DNA from: Nostoc sp. 'Lobaria pulmonaria (5183) cyanobiont'
Lineage (GTDB): Bacteria; Cyanobacteriota; Cyanobacteriia; Cyanobacteriales; Nostocaceae
Direction: 5' to 3'
Assembly: GCF_002949795.1 (NCBI RefSeq)
Contig: NZ_CP026692.1
Coordinates: forward strand, 3,208,545-3,272,544
DNA length: 64,000 bases
A program made the position numbers and the translations under genes. Shown piece after piece: positions 1 through 8,427 of this stretch. The number at the start of each line of letters is the position of its first letter. Within the stretch, counting starts at the first letter, position 1. A model generated the notes under the pieces. The model ran no database searches. It was not told the DNA's origin and saw nothing but the letters and a program-made list of their open reading frames with translations.

Positions 1-374
1 CTCCGCTCGTCTGGACTACTTGGGGTTCGACTGCCCCTAGACCCACAATTCGTTTTTATTCGTTCCCTCGGAGAGATTGATTGTTCCGTTAGATGTAGCC
101 AATTTGACTGCTGGATTCCCTGGACTCTTTGCCGTTTTCGGGAAACTGTTCGGCGGGAATGAAGCTCCAGTGCGGTCAGGGATTTTGTGTTGCGCCCTGC
201 CGATGACTAAGTCACTTTTTTAGGCTCTGTTTCATCGTAGGAACTCCCTGTTAGCGCCAGTGTCAACCCGCAACGGTCGTCTGATTGCGCCCTGTTCCCA
301 GCTTCACTCTACAAGAACCGAGCTTGTTCAGTGTGGGCAGATAAGGAGTCAATTCTGAGTCTGAATGGCAAGAT
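1..374. other. Left-edge region without a recognisable gene
   Basis: No convincing gene is visible. Frame 1 of the plus strand is open for about 57 codons from the window edge to a TGA near 171, but it has no recognised motif. The minus strand shows only short peptides. The base composition is less AT-rich than the following stretch, so this could be the edge of a decayed mobile element, but I see no inverted repeats or transposase motifs that would establish that. Confidence 0.4.
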
Positions 375-635
375 TTGCACTTGCATCTGACCGAGAGTTC
401 AGCCTTTGGTGACAGTAATCTGTTGTCGGGCTGGCTTAGTTATGTTCGGACTGAGTACCGAGATTCACTAGGCAACGAATCGCACATTCCCAGTCATAGA
501 CTGGGAATTGCCTTTGCGATCGCTTACGATAGCTACGTTGATGTCCATCCAGAAGTAGCTGCCTTAGTCAAAGCCACAGTTGATATTTTTGCGATTGGAA
601 TTGAATACAAATGTTTTCAAGTAATCAAAAAGGCA

Positions 636-1073
636 ATGAGCAAAATTTTTATATTAAATTCCTTACTGTTGCTTTCTCAAATACCCAATCCAGAAGCAAA
701 ATTTTTAGATTTAAAAAATAAACTAGAAAAGAAAGGGTTTCAGGTAATCATTGCACTACCGCCAAAGCGAGGAGCTTATGGGTTACTAAGAGAAGCTGAT
801 AAAAAAATCTGGATTAATCCCGTAGTGTTTGAGTTACATATTGGGACTCAAACACTAATCCATGAAACTGTTCATGCAGCACAGGTATGTGCCGGAAAAG
901 GAAAAATAAAAACTTTAGGTTTACACATTCAACCAATCAATTATGCTCGACCGTTTTTTAGCCACTATACCGATGTCAAACGACAAGATTTAGAAAAAGA
1001 AGCCTATGCGGTGCAAACTCAACCTAATAGTTTTGAATTAGCTGTATCTCTTCTTCAAGAACACTGTAAATAG
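636..1073 (+). CDS. Small HExxH metallopeptidase-like protein
   Basis: Unrecognised small protein of about 145 residues if it begins at the ATG at 636; the same frame stays open upstream to a TTG at 375 (232 residues), but the upstream part has a different composition and no familiar motif, so I prefer the internal ATG. The best feature is HETVHAAQ, an HExxH-type zinc-binding motif, preceded by a predicted strand containing KIWINP and a hydrophobic helix, an arrangement typical of small zinc-peptidase or SprT-like folds. A basic stretch, KGKIKTLG, follows. It stands alone on its strand with AT-rich spacers on both sides. Metallopeptidase activity is inferred from the motif only. Confidence 0.55.
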   Translation: MSKIFILNSLLLLSQIPNPEAKFLDLKNKLEKKGFQVIIALPPKRGAYGLLREADKKIWINPVVFELHIGTQTLIHETVHAAQVCAGKGKIKTLGLHIQPINYARPFFSHYTDVKRQDLEKEAYAVQTQPNSFELAVSLLQEHCK

Positions 1074-1439
1074 CTAGTTTTTAGATGGAAAAGCTGAAGC
1101 ACCATTATTTAAGTGCTTTGTAATAAAAAGTGTTGAGTGTTGTGGAATAAGAATATTGAGTGCAAAGAATGCTTTAAAAAATGGATTGGTTAATGATTTT
1201 TTAGTACAAAAAACAATAAAGATGCTTTGCAGTAGTTAAAAAGTAATTTTAATGTCGAAGTAATCATAGTAAAGTAAATAATACTCCTTAATTTAAACTC
1301 CAATTCTCTGTTGTCAAGGCTTTATTTGAGTTGTCAGTACATTGTCAAAGTTTTGACTTCCCTAAGCTCCAGGAATTTGCTGTTTTCTCATAAATGATTT
1401 AGGATTGCTATAGCTTAGATTTTGACTTTCTAAAACTTT
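1074..1439. other. AT-rich intergenic spacer
   Basis: This spacer lies between two converging genes (plus strand ending at 1073, minus strand ending at 1440). It is AT-rich with several short A or T runs but I see no strong hairpin, no RNA gene and no protein remnant. Confidence 0.4.
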
Positions 1440-2645
1440 TCAAACACTCTCTAACAAATATTGGCGTATTGTATTTGCTTCTGTCACTGAACCAACTAAG
1501 GCTTTAATTAAAGCGGCTTGAGGCCGATAGCGGAGTAACTCTAATGTTGATGGAACCCAAATCGGTACAGGTCTGAATGTCCCTTGGGCTTTATCAAGGA
1601 GAAGATTCATTGCTTCTACATTGCCCACCTTATAAAACGGACGTTTTGACATAACGTGTGATAAGTTATCAATCATACGGTATTCTAAAGTTTTTCCTTT
1701 GCGTTCGACCGCAAAATGTTCACCACGAGTAAATTTCTTGTGGACAAGAAATAAATATTCTGGATGGCAAGATGCAAAACACTGTAAACTTTCTTTAGTA
1801 AAAGATGCATCACTGCGAAAGTATTCTCCGTCTAAATTAACAAGGCAAAAATAATGTTTAATATCTTTAGTAACTTTAAATCGGTAAGCAGGTGGTAGAA
1901 AGGGTATTAAGTATTCAGCCGCTACATTAGCTTCACCATAGTTAGCTTCAATTCCCATTGCTCGTAACAATGCTACTTGGAGATTAGCTTTAGTAGTACA
2001 CATTCCAAAACCAAGTTCCAGCGTTTGTGATGCTTTGACATACCAAAAACCAAATCGATAAGGCATTGTGCGGACATAATCCCATACATTAATGGCTGAT
2101 TCCCAATCGTCCTTGCCCTTCAATAGCTCAGCAGTATAGCGAATGGAAGGGTGGTCAAAATCACAATGGTTAGTAGCAATATCAGATGCTACTTTGAACT
2201 CCTCCGTAAATTCCATCATTCTCATCTCCATGTAAGGAGCAATTCCAATAAGTAAGTGAGTCATCAAAATTGTTATTTCAATATCATCTGTTTGAAATAA
2301 TTTATTTCGTCTAACGCGCCACAAAACACAACCTTTCTCTCCCACTTTCACTGTTTCAATACGGTCACTACCCAAAAGAAACCCAATCTCTCCAATAAAA
2401 TCTCCAGGACCAATCCAAATTTTTATATTTCCATAGTAAAAATACACTTCACCTTCAAGTGTTATATACATATATTCTGATTTGTCCCCATCACTATAAA
2501 GTAGCTGATTCGGCTCCAAAATAATTTGTTCACCTAACCATTGAATTTTGAAAAGTATTTGAGGGGAAATCATCGTAGATAATTTTGTTTCAGATAGCAT
2601 TTCTTTCTCCAAATGTAAGCTCGACTTTATCCATTTAGGCAGCAT
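1440..2645 (-). CDS. Cyclic-nucleotide-binding domain fused to a transglutaminase-like domain
   Basis: The protein (401 residues) has an N-terminal cNMP-binding fold at about residues 35-125, seen in the strand pattern around LYSDGDKSEYMYITLEGEV and IGPGDFIGEIGFLLG. A transglutaminase-like domain follows at about 150-300, with the catalytic triad candidates Cys216 (GFGMCTTKA), His264 (KHYFCL) and Asp279 (YFRSDAS). Bacterial transglutaminase-like domains usually act as proteases or amidases rather than cross-linkers. There is no signal peptide, so it is probably cytoplasmic. The canonical Arg-Ala phosphate-binding cassette of CRP is not obvious, so cyclic nucleotide binding is uncertain. An alternative start is the Met at residue 16 (2600). 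No operon partner is evident. Confidence 0.75.
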   Translation of the reverse strand: MLPKWIKSSLHLEKEMLSETKLSTMISPQILFKIQWLGEQIILEPNQLLYSDGDKSEYMYITLEGEVYFYYGNIKIWIGPGDFIGEIGFLLGSDRIETVKVGEKGCVLWRVRRNKLFQTDDIEITILMTHLLIGIAPYMEMRMMEFTEEFKVASDIATNHCDFDHPSIRYTAELLKGKDDWESAINVWDYVRTMPYRFGFWYVKASQTLELGFGMCTTKANLQVALLRAMGIEANYGEANVAAEYLIPFLPPAYRFKVTKDIKHYFCLVNLDGEYFRSDASFTKESLQCFASCHPEYLFLVHKKFTRGEHFAVERKGKTLEYRMIDNLSHVMSKRPFYKVGNVEAMNLLLDKAQGTFRPVPIWVPSTLELLRYRPQAALIKALVGSVTEANTIRQYLLESV

Positions 2646-3010
2646 AGCCCAAGGTATCGGTCAAACGTTCCAAGAGAATACGCGGAATTTTTACTATCCT
2701 GGTTGGTAACATTGACCGAGAAAAAAACAATAGCACGCAAAGACCCTTCAAGAGCCATACAGACCCCATTATCAAAGTAGGAGCGAGATCACCAGAGATC
2801 ACCCCCCCTGTCCCTGCCCTGCCTCCCCCTCCCCCAAGCAAGCTAAGGAGAAAACCAAAGAGGGGTATTAGTCACGCAGAGTACATAGGATTCAGATTTG
2901 ATTTTTGAAAACATACTGAGACTGAAAAGCCTGTTTTATAAGGGTTTTATCTAAAATCACCTCCGATTAAATGCATCCTTTATTGACTGCGATGTTCTCC
3001 CATTATTGAG
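2646..3010. other. Intergenic region with a C-rich short repeat
   Basis: The region contains a C-rich tract at 2802-2836 (CCCCCCTGTCCCTGCCCTGCC-like), resembling the short tandem repeats common in Nostoc genomes. A minus-strand reading frame of 68 codons crosses it, and its last 24 codons look protein-like, but the rest is made by the repeat. I see no RNA gene or strong terminator. Confidence 0.4.
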
Positions 3011-3943
3011 CTAACTCTGTGGTGCAAACAAGGCTTGCTTAAGCTGCTGACAAGCCTTTTCTATTGCATCTATACTACCTGGATTTACCAAACCAAAATA
3101 ATCAAACACATAGACTCGGTTATTTTTAGTTGCTTGCAGTTGTTGCCAAAAAGCTTCCTTTTTCAAAGAATCTAAAAGTGCCGCTTCCGAATTTACTTGT
3201 GGAGGATTAACTAAAATTATCACCTCTGGATTTGCTTCTAAAACTTTCTCCGCCGAAAGCGTCACATAGCCGCCAACTGGACTTTTTCCTTGTAAATCTG
3301 CTGCGATATTTTTCGCCTGAAATTTCGCCAGCAAATCTCCTGCCCAACTGTTTTTATTCGGCGCTAAAATTGGTTGACGACTAACCAGCGCTAGAGTAGA
3401 AGGACTCTGAGTTGACTTATCTGGCAAGAAAGTTTTATAACGATTTAACAAAAGCTGAGGATCGGCATTAATTGACTGAGCCAGTGTCTTTGTAAGTTCT
3501 TCTAAAGATTTCCAGCTATTCACCTTAGTGAGCAAAGTTTGAATTCCTAGCTGCTGAAGTTTTTGAATTGGAATGTTAGAAAAACCTTCAGCACCAATAA
3601 CTAAATCTGGTTTGAGTGCTACCACTTTCTCTAAATTTGGCGGACTTTGACCTTCGCTAACGCGGGGAATATCCTTAAATCTTGAGTCATTCTTAAATAA
3701 TTTGCTACCAGTGATTCCAACAACTTTTGTTTGATCAAGTCGAGAGATAATATCAGCCGATAGAGAAGAAAGAGCAACCACTCTTTTTGCCGATTCTTTT
3801 GGTAATTGCTGAGAATTCGTGTTAGTCGCCTCAGTGGTATTTTCCACTTTTGTTTGTAGTTGCTGAGTATTTGCAGTGGTGCAAGCAACTAAAACTATAC
3901 TCAACAAAATTACGAAAGCAGATAAAAGCCAACGACGATACAT
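3011..3943 (-). CDS. Lipoprotein substrate-binding protein of a metal-chelate (BtuF/FhuD-type) ABC transporter
   Basis: Predicted 310-residue periplasmic binding protein of the Peripla_BP_2 family, which delivers cobalamin, haem or ferric siderophores to an ABC importer. It begins with a lipoprotein signal peptide ending in the lipobox LVAC (Cys21), then a low-complexity Thr/Asn/Gln linker. The mature domain starts with RVVALSSLSADIISRL, followed by a conserved VVALKPDLVIG strand and a C-terminal lobe with VLEANPEVIILV. No permease or ATPase gene is next to it, so it is an orphan component here; polA lies upstream on the same strand. I see no cobalamin riboswitch in the 135 bases upstream. 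The ligand cannot be told from sequence. Confidence 0.8.
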   Translation of the reverse strand: MYRRWLLSAFVILLSIVLVACTTANTQQLQTKVENTTEATNTNSQQLPKESAKRVVALSSLSADIISRLDQTKVVGITGSKLFKNDSRFKDIPRVSEGQSPPNLEKVVALKPDLVIGAEGFSNIPIQKLQQLGIQTLLTKVNSWKSLEELTKTLAQSINADPQLLLNRYKTFLPDKSTQSPSTLALVSRQPILAPNKNSWAGDLLAKFQAKNIAADLQGKSPVGGYVTLSAEKVLEANPEVIILVNPPQVNSEAALLDSLKKEAFWQQLQATKNNRVYVFDYFGLVNPGSIDAIEKACQQLKQALFAPQS

Positions 3944-3954
3944 ATTAAAATTCC

Positions 3955-4060
3955 TTATATGAGTAATAATAATAAAATATTAGCATTCGTAATTTGTAAT
4001 TACTAATGATGCTATCGGTTTAATTACGAATTACGAATTACAAATTAGTAATGTAATTCT
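3955..4060. repeat. Dispersed AATTACGAATTAC-type repeat
   Basis: The spacer between the binding-protein gene and polA carries alternating copies and inverted copies of the motif ATTCGTAATT / AATTACGAAT, able to fold into a long A/T-rich hairpin (arms around 3985-4000 and 4022-4048). The same motif family recurs at 14963-15205 and 60323-60375 in this window, and is a well-known kind of intergenic repeat in Nostoc. Confidence 0.6.
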
Positions 4061-4078
4061 TCCAATCCCCAATCAAAC

Positions 4079-7021
4079 TTACTTCGTCTCCATCCAATTT
4101 TCACCAACACGCGCCTCTACCAATAACGGCACACTCAACTGTACTGCATTTTCCATCACCGACTTAATTTGCAGTTGTAATTCTTCCCACTCATCAGGAG
4201 GAATTTCAAACACTAATTCATCGTGAACTTGCAACAACAAACGCGCCTGATATTTCTTCAAAATTTCATGCAATCTCACCATTGCAATTTTGATAATATC
4301 AGCGTTGGAACCTTGAATTGGTGCATTAGCAGCGGAGCGTAATAAACCTGCATCAAAAGCACCCAAATTCTTCAATTTACTCAGATGGATATCTTCAGGA
4401 TTACTGCCTTTTAATTTGCGTAAACTGTTATTAGTAAAGTCAAAATAACGACGGCGACCGAAAATAGTTTCTACATAACCAAGAGCGATCGCTTCTTTTT
4501 TGACTCGCTCCAAATATGCAAATACTTTAGGATATCGTTCATTAAAGCGCTTAATGAACTCATTGGCAATGGTCTTATCTATCCCAGTTGAGCGTGAAAA
4601 TCTTAGAGAACCCATTCCATAAATCACACCAAAATTGATAGTTTTTGCCATCCCTCGTTCTTCTGATGTGATATTTTCTTTTTCAAAGACTAAGCGCGCG
4701 GTAACAGTGTGAACATCTTCATTTTGCTGATATGCTTGCACTAATATCGGCTCTTGACTCAAATGAGCCAAAATCCGTAATTCAATTTGTGAGTAATCAG
4801 CAGCCACCATTAACCAGCCAGGTTCAGGCAAAAATGCCTTCCGAATTTGGCGACTAAAAGCTGTACGAATGGGAATATTTTGCAAATTCGGATTAGAAGA
4901 AGATAATCTACCAGTTGATGTTGCTGCTTGATTAAAATCAGTATGCACTCGCTGGGTATCTGGACGCACTAATGCAGGTAATGCATCAACATAAGTAGAC
5001 TTTAATTTAGATAGGGTGCGATACTCAACGATCGCTTCAACAAATCCAGTGTTATCATCTTCTTGAAGTTTTTCTAATGTTGCTGCGTCTGTAGAGTAGC
5101 CCGTTTGAATTTTACGAGAATGTCTGGTGCTTAATCCCAATTTTTCAAACAGAATTTGGCTCAATTGCTTAGGAGAACCCAAGTTAAAATTTTCCCCAGC
5201 TATTTCAGTTGCTTCCTTTTTTAACCTGGCTAACTCTGTTTCTAAATGCTGCGAAAGTTCTTGTAAATAAGCTGAATTAATCCGAACACCTGTATATTCC
5301 ATTTGAGCTAAAACTGCTTCTAGCGGCTGTTCCACTTCCGCTAATAGCTTAGATAAAGCTGGAATTGTATCCAGTTCCTCACGCAGTTTCGACACTAAAC
5401 CAAAGGTAGAATAAGCATCCATCCCGCAGTAATCTGCGACGGCGTGAATATCTATATCAGCTATAGTTTTACCTTTAGGAACTAAATCTAAGTAACTTTT
5501 TGCTATCAATCCCAAATATCGCTGCGACAAATCCATCAAGTTATGACTTGAATCTGGATTTAGAATATAACTTGCCAGCATGGGATCAAACACCACTCCC
5601 GCCAAATTAATTCCTTGACATCTGAGAACTAAGCGGTCAAATTTGGCATTCTGTAAAGCTTTGGGATAATCGGCACTTTCAAGAATTGGACGTAGTGTTT
5701 CTAGCACCAAATCTTTATGCAAATTTTCCCCAGTTTTGTGCCCCAAAGGAATATAGGCTACCTCATCTGGTTTCGTTCCCCAGCAGCAACCAATTCCTAC
5801 TAACTCAGCATCTCTTGGCTCTAAATCGGTGGTTTCAGTGTCCCAAGCAACGGGAGTTTCTGGATTAGTGAATTTTTGTAAAATTTTCACTAACTCAGTT
5901 AATTTTGCTTCGGTGTTGATGATGCGTGGTGTAATTGGGGAAGTAGATTGTTGTGTAACTGCTGCTGTATCGCTAGCACTGAAAAACCACAAATTATTAT
6001 CTTCATTAGAGTTTAATTCTGAATTAGTATTGGGATTAGTTGGGTCTGTTTTGGCTTCTTGTTTTTCTTCAACTTTGCCACCAAAACGTTGCTGGAGGTC
6101 GTTGATTTTGCCTAAAAAAGACTTAAATTCTAATTTTTCTAAAATTGGTGATAAAACGCTTGTATCAAACCCTTTTAATTTACAATCTTCTAAATCAAAT
6201 TCTATAGGAACATCTAAAACTATAGTTGCCAAATAGCGAGACTTTTCGGCATCTTCTTTACCTGCTGCCAGTTTTTTCTGAGTTGCGCCTTTAATTTCAT
6301 CTAACGCAGCATAAACATTCTCAAGTGAACCATAGGTATTCAGCAGTTGCACCGCTGTTTTTTCCCCAATTCCCTTGACACCAGGAATATTATCTGATTT
6401 ATCACCACAAAGAGCTTTGAAATCAACAATTTGTGAAGGTAAAACGCCCATTTTTTCTTTGACTTGTTCTGCTTCAAATTCAGTGATGCTATTTGTAGAG
6501 CGCTTTAGGGCATCTGGACTAAAATTCAGAACAGTGATTTCTTTATCAGAGTCGATCAGTTGAAATAAATCGCGATCGCCAGTCAAAATCTTCACCCTAT
6601 ACCCAGCCGCAGTTACTCGTTGTGCTAAGGTTCCCAAAACATCATCAGCCTCATAACCGGGGGCAGTGAAAAAGGGTAGATTAAAGCCATTCAGCAACTC
6701 ATGCAGGTTTTCTAAGTCGGGAATAAAGTCTTCTGGCGTTTCCGGGCGATCGGCTTTATAAGTATCGTCAGCTTCGTGGCGAAAAGTTGCCTCAGCCAAA
6801 TCAAAAGCGATCGCCATTGCTTGGGGCTGTTGTGTTGCCATTACCTCCAGCAGGCACTTCACAAAACCAAAACATATACTGGTGGGAATGCCTGTTTTGG
6901 TACGCAGTCCTCCATCTCGCCCTTTGGCGAAAGCAAAGTATGAACGATAAGCCAGCGAGTGCCCATCTACGAGGATGAAGGTGGGGCGTGTTGCAGTTGC
7001 AGAAGTGAAGGTTTCAGACAT
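4079..7021 (-). CDS. polA: DNA polymerase I
   Basis: Full-length 980-residue DNA polymerase I, acting in Okazaki-fragment processing and repair synthesis. The N-terminal 5'-3' exonuclease (about 10-310) shows LVDGHSLAYRSYFA, TGDRDLFQL and GDKSDNIPGVKGIGEKTA. A low-complexity linker (about 315-365) precedes a 3'-5' proofreading domain that keeps the metal-binding DxE (AWDTETTDL) and the later YCGMDAYST motif, so proofreading is probably active. The polymerase domain has motif A VAADYSQIELRILAHLS, the O-helix region MAKTINFGVIYGMG, and motif C LQVHDELVFE. The frame is intact. It is monocistronic as far as visible. Confidence 0.97.
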   Translation of the reverse strand: MSETFTSATATRPTFILVDGHSLAYRSYFAFAKGRDGGLRTKTGIPTSICFGFVKCLLEVMATQQPQAMAIAFDLAEATFRHEADDTYKADRPETPEDFIPDLENLHELLNGFNLPFFTAPGYEADDVLGTLAQRVTAAGYRVKILTGDRDLFQLIDSDKEITVLNFSPDALKRSTNSITEFEAEQVKEKMGVLPSQIVDFKALCGDKSDNIPGVKGIGEKTAVQLLNTYGSLENVYAALDEIKGATQKKLAAGKEDAEKSRYLATIVLDVPIEFDLEDCKLKGFDTSVLSPILEKLEFKSFLGKINDLQQRFGGKVEEKQEAKTDPTNPNTNSELNSNEDNNLWFFSASDTAAVTQQSTSPITPRIINTEAKLTELVKILQKFTNPETPVAWDTETTDLEPRDAELVGIGCCWGTKPDEVAYIPLGHKTGENLHKDLVLETLRPILESADYPKALQNAKFDRLVLRCQGINLAGVVFDPMLASYILNPDSSHNLMDLSQRYLGLIAKSYLDLVPKGKTIADIDIHAVADYCGMDAYSTFGLVSKLREELDTIPALSKLLAEVEQPLEAVLAQMEYTGVRINSAYLQELSQHLETELARLKKEATEIAGENFNLGSPKQLSQILFEKLGLSTRHSRKIQTGYSTDAATLEKLQEDDNTGFVEAIVEYRTLSKLKSTYVDALPALVRPDTQRVHTDFNQAATSTGRLSSSNPNLQNIPIRTAFSRQIRKAFLPEPGWLMVAADYSQIELRILAHLSQEPILVQAYQQNEDVHTVTARLVFEKENITSEERGMAKTINFGVIYGMGSLRFSRSTGIDKTIANEFIKRFNERYPKVFAYLERVKKEAIALGYVETIFGRRRYFDFTNNSLRKLKGSNPEDIHLSKLKNLGAFDAGLLRSAANAPIQGSNADIIKIAMVRLHEILKKYQARLLLQVHDELVFEIPPDEWEELQLQIKSVMENAVQLSVPLLVEARVGENWMETK

Positions 7022-7139
7022 AGCCCTATTTTAGCCAGAAGCTTTGTCACATAGTTAGCAATTTCAGATGCTCGTTCAGCTTGGCTTTGGTGACAATAGC
7101 CCAGTTTTGTATCCCTGCTATTAATAAGTATAATTTTAG

Positions 7140-7330
7140 ACTAAGTAACATTTATGCATTTACAGCTTTAGTACGGAAGCCAAGTAGAACCACCTTTTGC
7201 CAGGGATACCAGCCCTATTAAGTACGTGAGTATAAACATAGTAACTAGCTCCCCAACTTATCATCTTAATTGTGTTACTCAGCATCTTCACGGTAAGAAA
7301 ATTGGGTTCTCTAGTCAACCCAATTTTTTC
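7140..7330 (+). ncRNA. Candidate small RNA or leader ending in a strong terminator
   Basis: Between divergently placed polA and the HAD gene, the plus strand carries a near-ideal intrinsic terminator: AAATTGGGTT (7299-7308), an 8-base loop, AACCCAATTT (7317-7326) and a T run to 7329. No protein gene precedes it on the plus strand, and it lies upstream of the HAD gene, so the signal must end either an independent small RNA beginning somewhere after about 7100 or an attenuated leader of the HAD gene. The 5' end is a guess. I do not recognise a known RNA family in it. Confidence 0.4.
7299..7329 (+). terminator. Intrinsic terminator upstream of the HAD gene
   Basis: Perfect 10-bp stem (AAATTGGGTT / AACCCAATTT), loop CTCTAGTC, then TTTTTT overlapping the stem base. 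The T tract is on the plus-strand side, so it acts on plus-strand transcription. Confidence 0.7.
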
Positions 7331-7394
7331 TACTACTCCCCACTGGTCGCTAGAGCCTGTTAACCTCTTACTGGAACTTAAAATCTAGGAAATT

Positions 7395-8246
7395 ATGCAG
7401 AAAGCATCTACTGACAATCAGGCTGCTGCAAAAGATATTAAACTACTAGTTTTGGATATAGATGGCACGATCGCTGGACACTCTAACACTATCAGCAAAC
7501 CTGTAAAGCAAGCCATTGTTGCAGCGCAAGCACGAGGAATTCAAGTGGCGATCGCTACAGGTAGAATGTATTGTTCAGCCTTGCGCTTCCACCAAGATAT
7601 CGGCTCTACCTTACCATTAATGGCCTATCAAGGAGCCTGGATTCAAGACCCAATTACCCAAAAAATTCATCGCCATTGGGTTGTTTCCAGAGAAATCGCC
7701 CACCAGTTACTCGACTATTTTGAAAAGCCGGAGTTGCGATCACTTCTATCTGTTCACTTTTACATCAACGATCAACTATACGTCCGTGAGTTAACCAGAG
7801 AAACCAAAATTTATGCAGAACGTTCTGGTGTTATCCCGATTCCTGTGGGTGATTTGCGTCAAGCCTTAACGAATGAACCGACAAAAATTCTTGCATTGTC
7901 TGATGACATTGATGTAATCGACAAGCTATTGGGAAATTTGCGCCGCCAATATACACCTGCTGAACTTTATCTGACGACATCTGTTGCTACCTTTTTTGAA
8001 GCAACTAACGCCTCTGTAAATAAGGGAACTGCTGTACGTTACCTAGCCGAAGAATTGCTGGGATTACAATTAGCCAACGTTATGGCGATTGGCGATAACT
8101 TCAATGATGTGGAAATGCTGGAGTATGTTGGACTTGGTGTCGCTATGGGCAACGCACCAGCAGGAGTGCAAGCGATCGCAAAGTGGGTAGCTCCTAGCGT
8201 AGAGGAAGATGGGGCAGCAGTAGCAATTGAAAAGTTTTTGCTGTAG
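7395..8246 (+). CDS. Cof-type HAD-family phosphatase
   Basis: A 283-residue HAD-superfamily hydrolase of the Cof/IIB type, likely dephosphorylating a small sugar or nucleotide metabolite in the cytoplasm. Motif I is LLVLDIDGT with nucleophile Asp21 and acid/base Asp23. Motif II (VAIATGRMYCSALRF) and the IIB cap domain (about 90-200) follow, with motif III/IV near the end as NKGTAVRYLAEELLG and AIGDNFNDVEMLEYVGLGVAMGNA. The length is normal for the family. The ATG at 7395 is the first in frame after a stop. The upstream spacer contains a strong terminator, so the promoter should be between about 7330 and 7395, or the gene may be attenuated. Confidence 0.88.
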   Translation: MQKASTDNQAAAKDIKLLVLDIDGTIAGHSNTISKPVKQAIVAAQARGIQVAIATGRMYCSALRFHQDIGSTLPLMAYQGAWIQDPITQKIHRHWVVSREIAHQLLDYFEKPELRSLLSVHFYINDQLYVRELTRETKIYAERSGVIPIPVGDLRQALTNEPTKILALSDDIDVIDKLLGNLRRQYTPAELYLTTSVATFFEATNASVNKGTAVRYLAEELLGLQLANVMAIGDNFNDVEMLEYVGLGVAMGNAPAGVQAIAKWVAPSVEEDGAAVAIEKFLL

Positions 8247-8388
8247 TTGAAGGCATTTTTTCAAATCTAACCCATACAAATCAGAAAGGACACCGACGAC
8301 TGGCCGTGTTTCGTCTCGGTGCCCCTGCTGGTTCGCTCCTCACACACCTGCTAATGTATCTGAGGTAGTGCATTGAGTCAATAGCTAT

Positions 8389-8403
8389 ATAAAAAGTTTT
8401 TAT
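8389..8403. terminator. A/T-rich hairpin between converging genes
   Basis: ATAAAAA and TTTTTAT arms around a single G, followed by ATTTTTG. It lies between the 3' ends of the HAD gene and the minus-strand ArgRS-like gene and could end either transcript. The stem is short and weak. Confidence 0.3.
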
Positions 8404-8427
8404 TTTTGCCTAAGCGACATTACCGAT

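Noticed and set aside
1..374. Possible 3' end of a TnpB-type transposase on the minus strand
   Set aside because: A short peptide, including MKQSLKK before a stop, weakly recalls TnpB tails, but no zinc-finger or catalytic motif and no element ends are visible.
2635..2841. 68-codon minus-strand frame overlapping the cNMP-transglutaminase start
   Set aside because: Its first 15 codons come from a C-rich repeat and it overlaps the next gene. Its end (LPTRIVKIPRILLERL) looks protein-like, but no family is recognised, so I could not support a gene.
3944..4078. Cobalamin riboswitch before the BtuF-like gene
   Set aside because: The spacer is only 135 bases, made of A/T-rich repeats, with no B12-box-like sequence.
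8289..8345. Yfr1-like motif (GCTCCTCACAC at 8335-8345) after a hairpin
   Set aside because: It is one base from the Yfr1 core ACTCCTCACAC and follows a stem (CACCGACGA / TCGTCTCGGTG region), but there is no terminator hairpin with a T run directly after it, as Yfr1 has.
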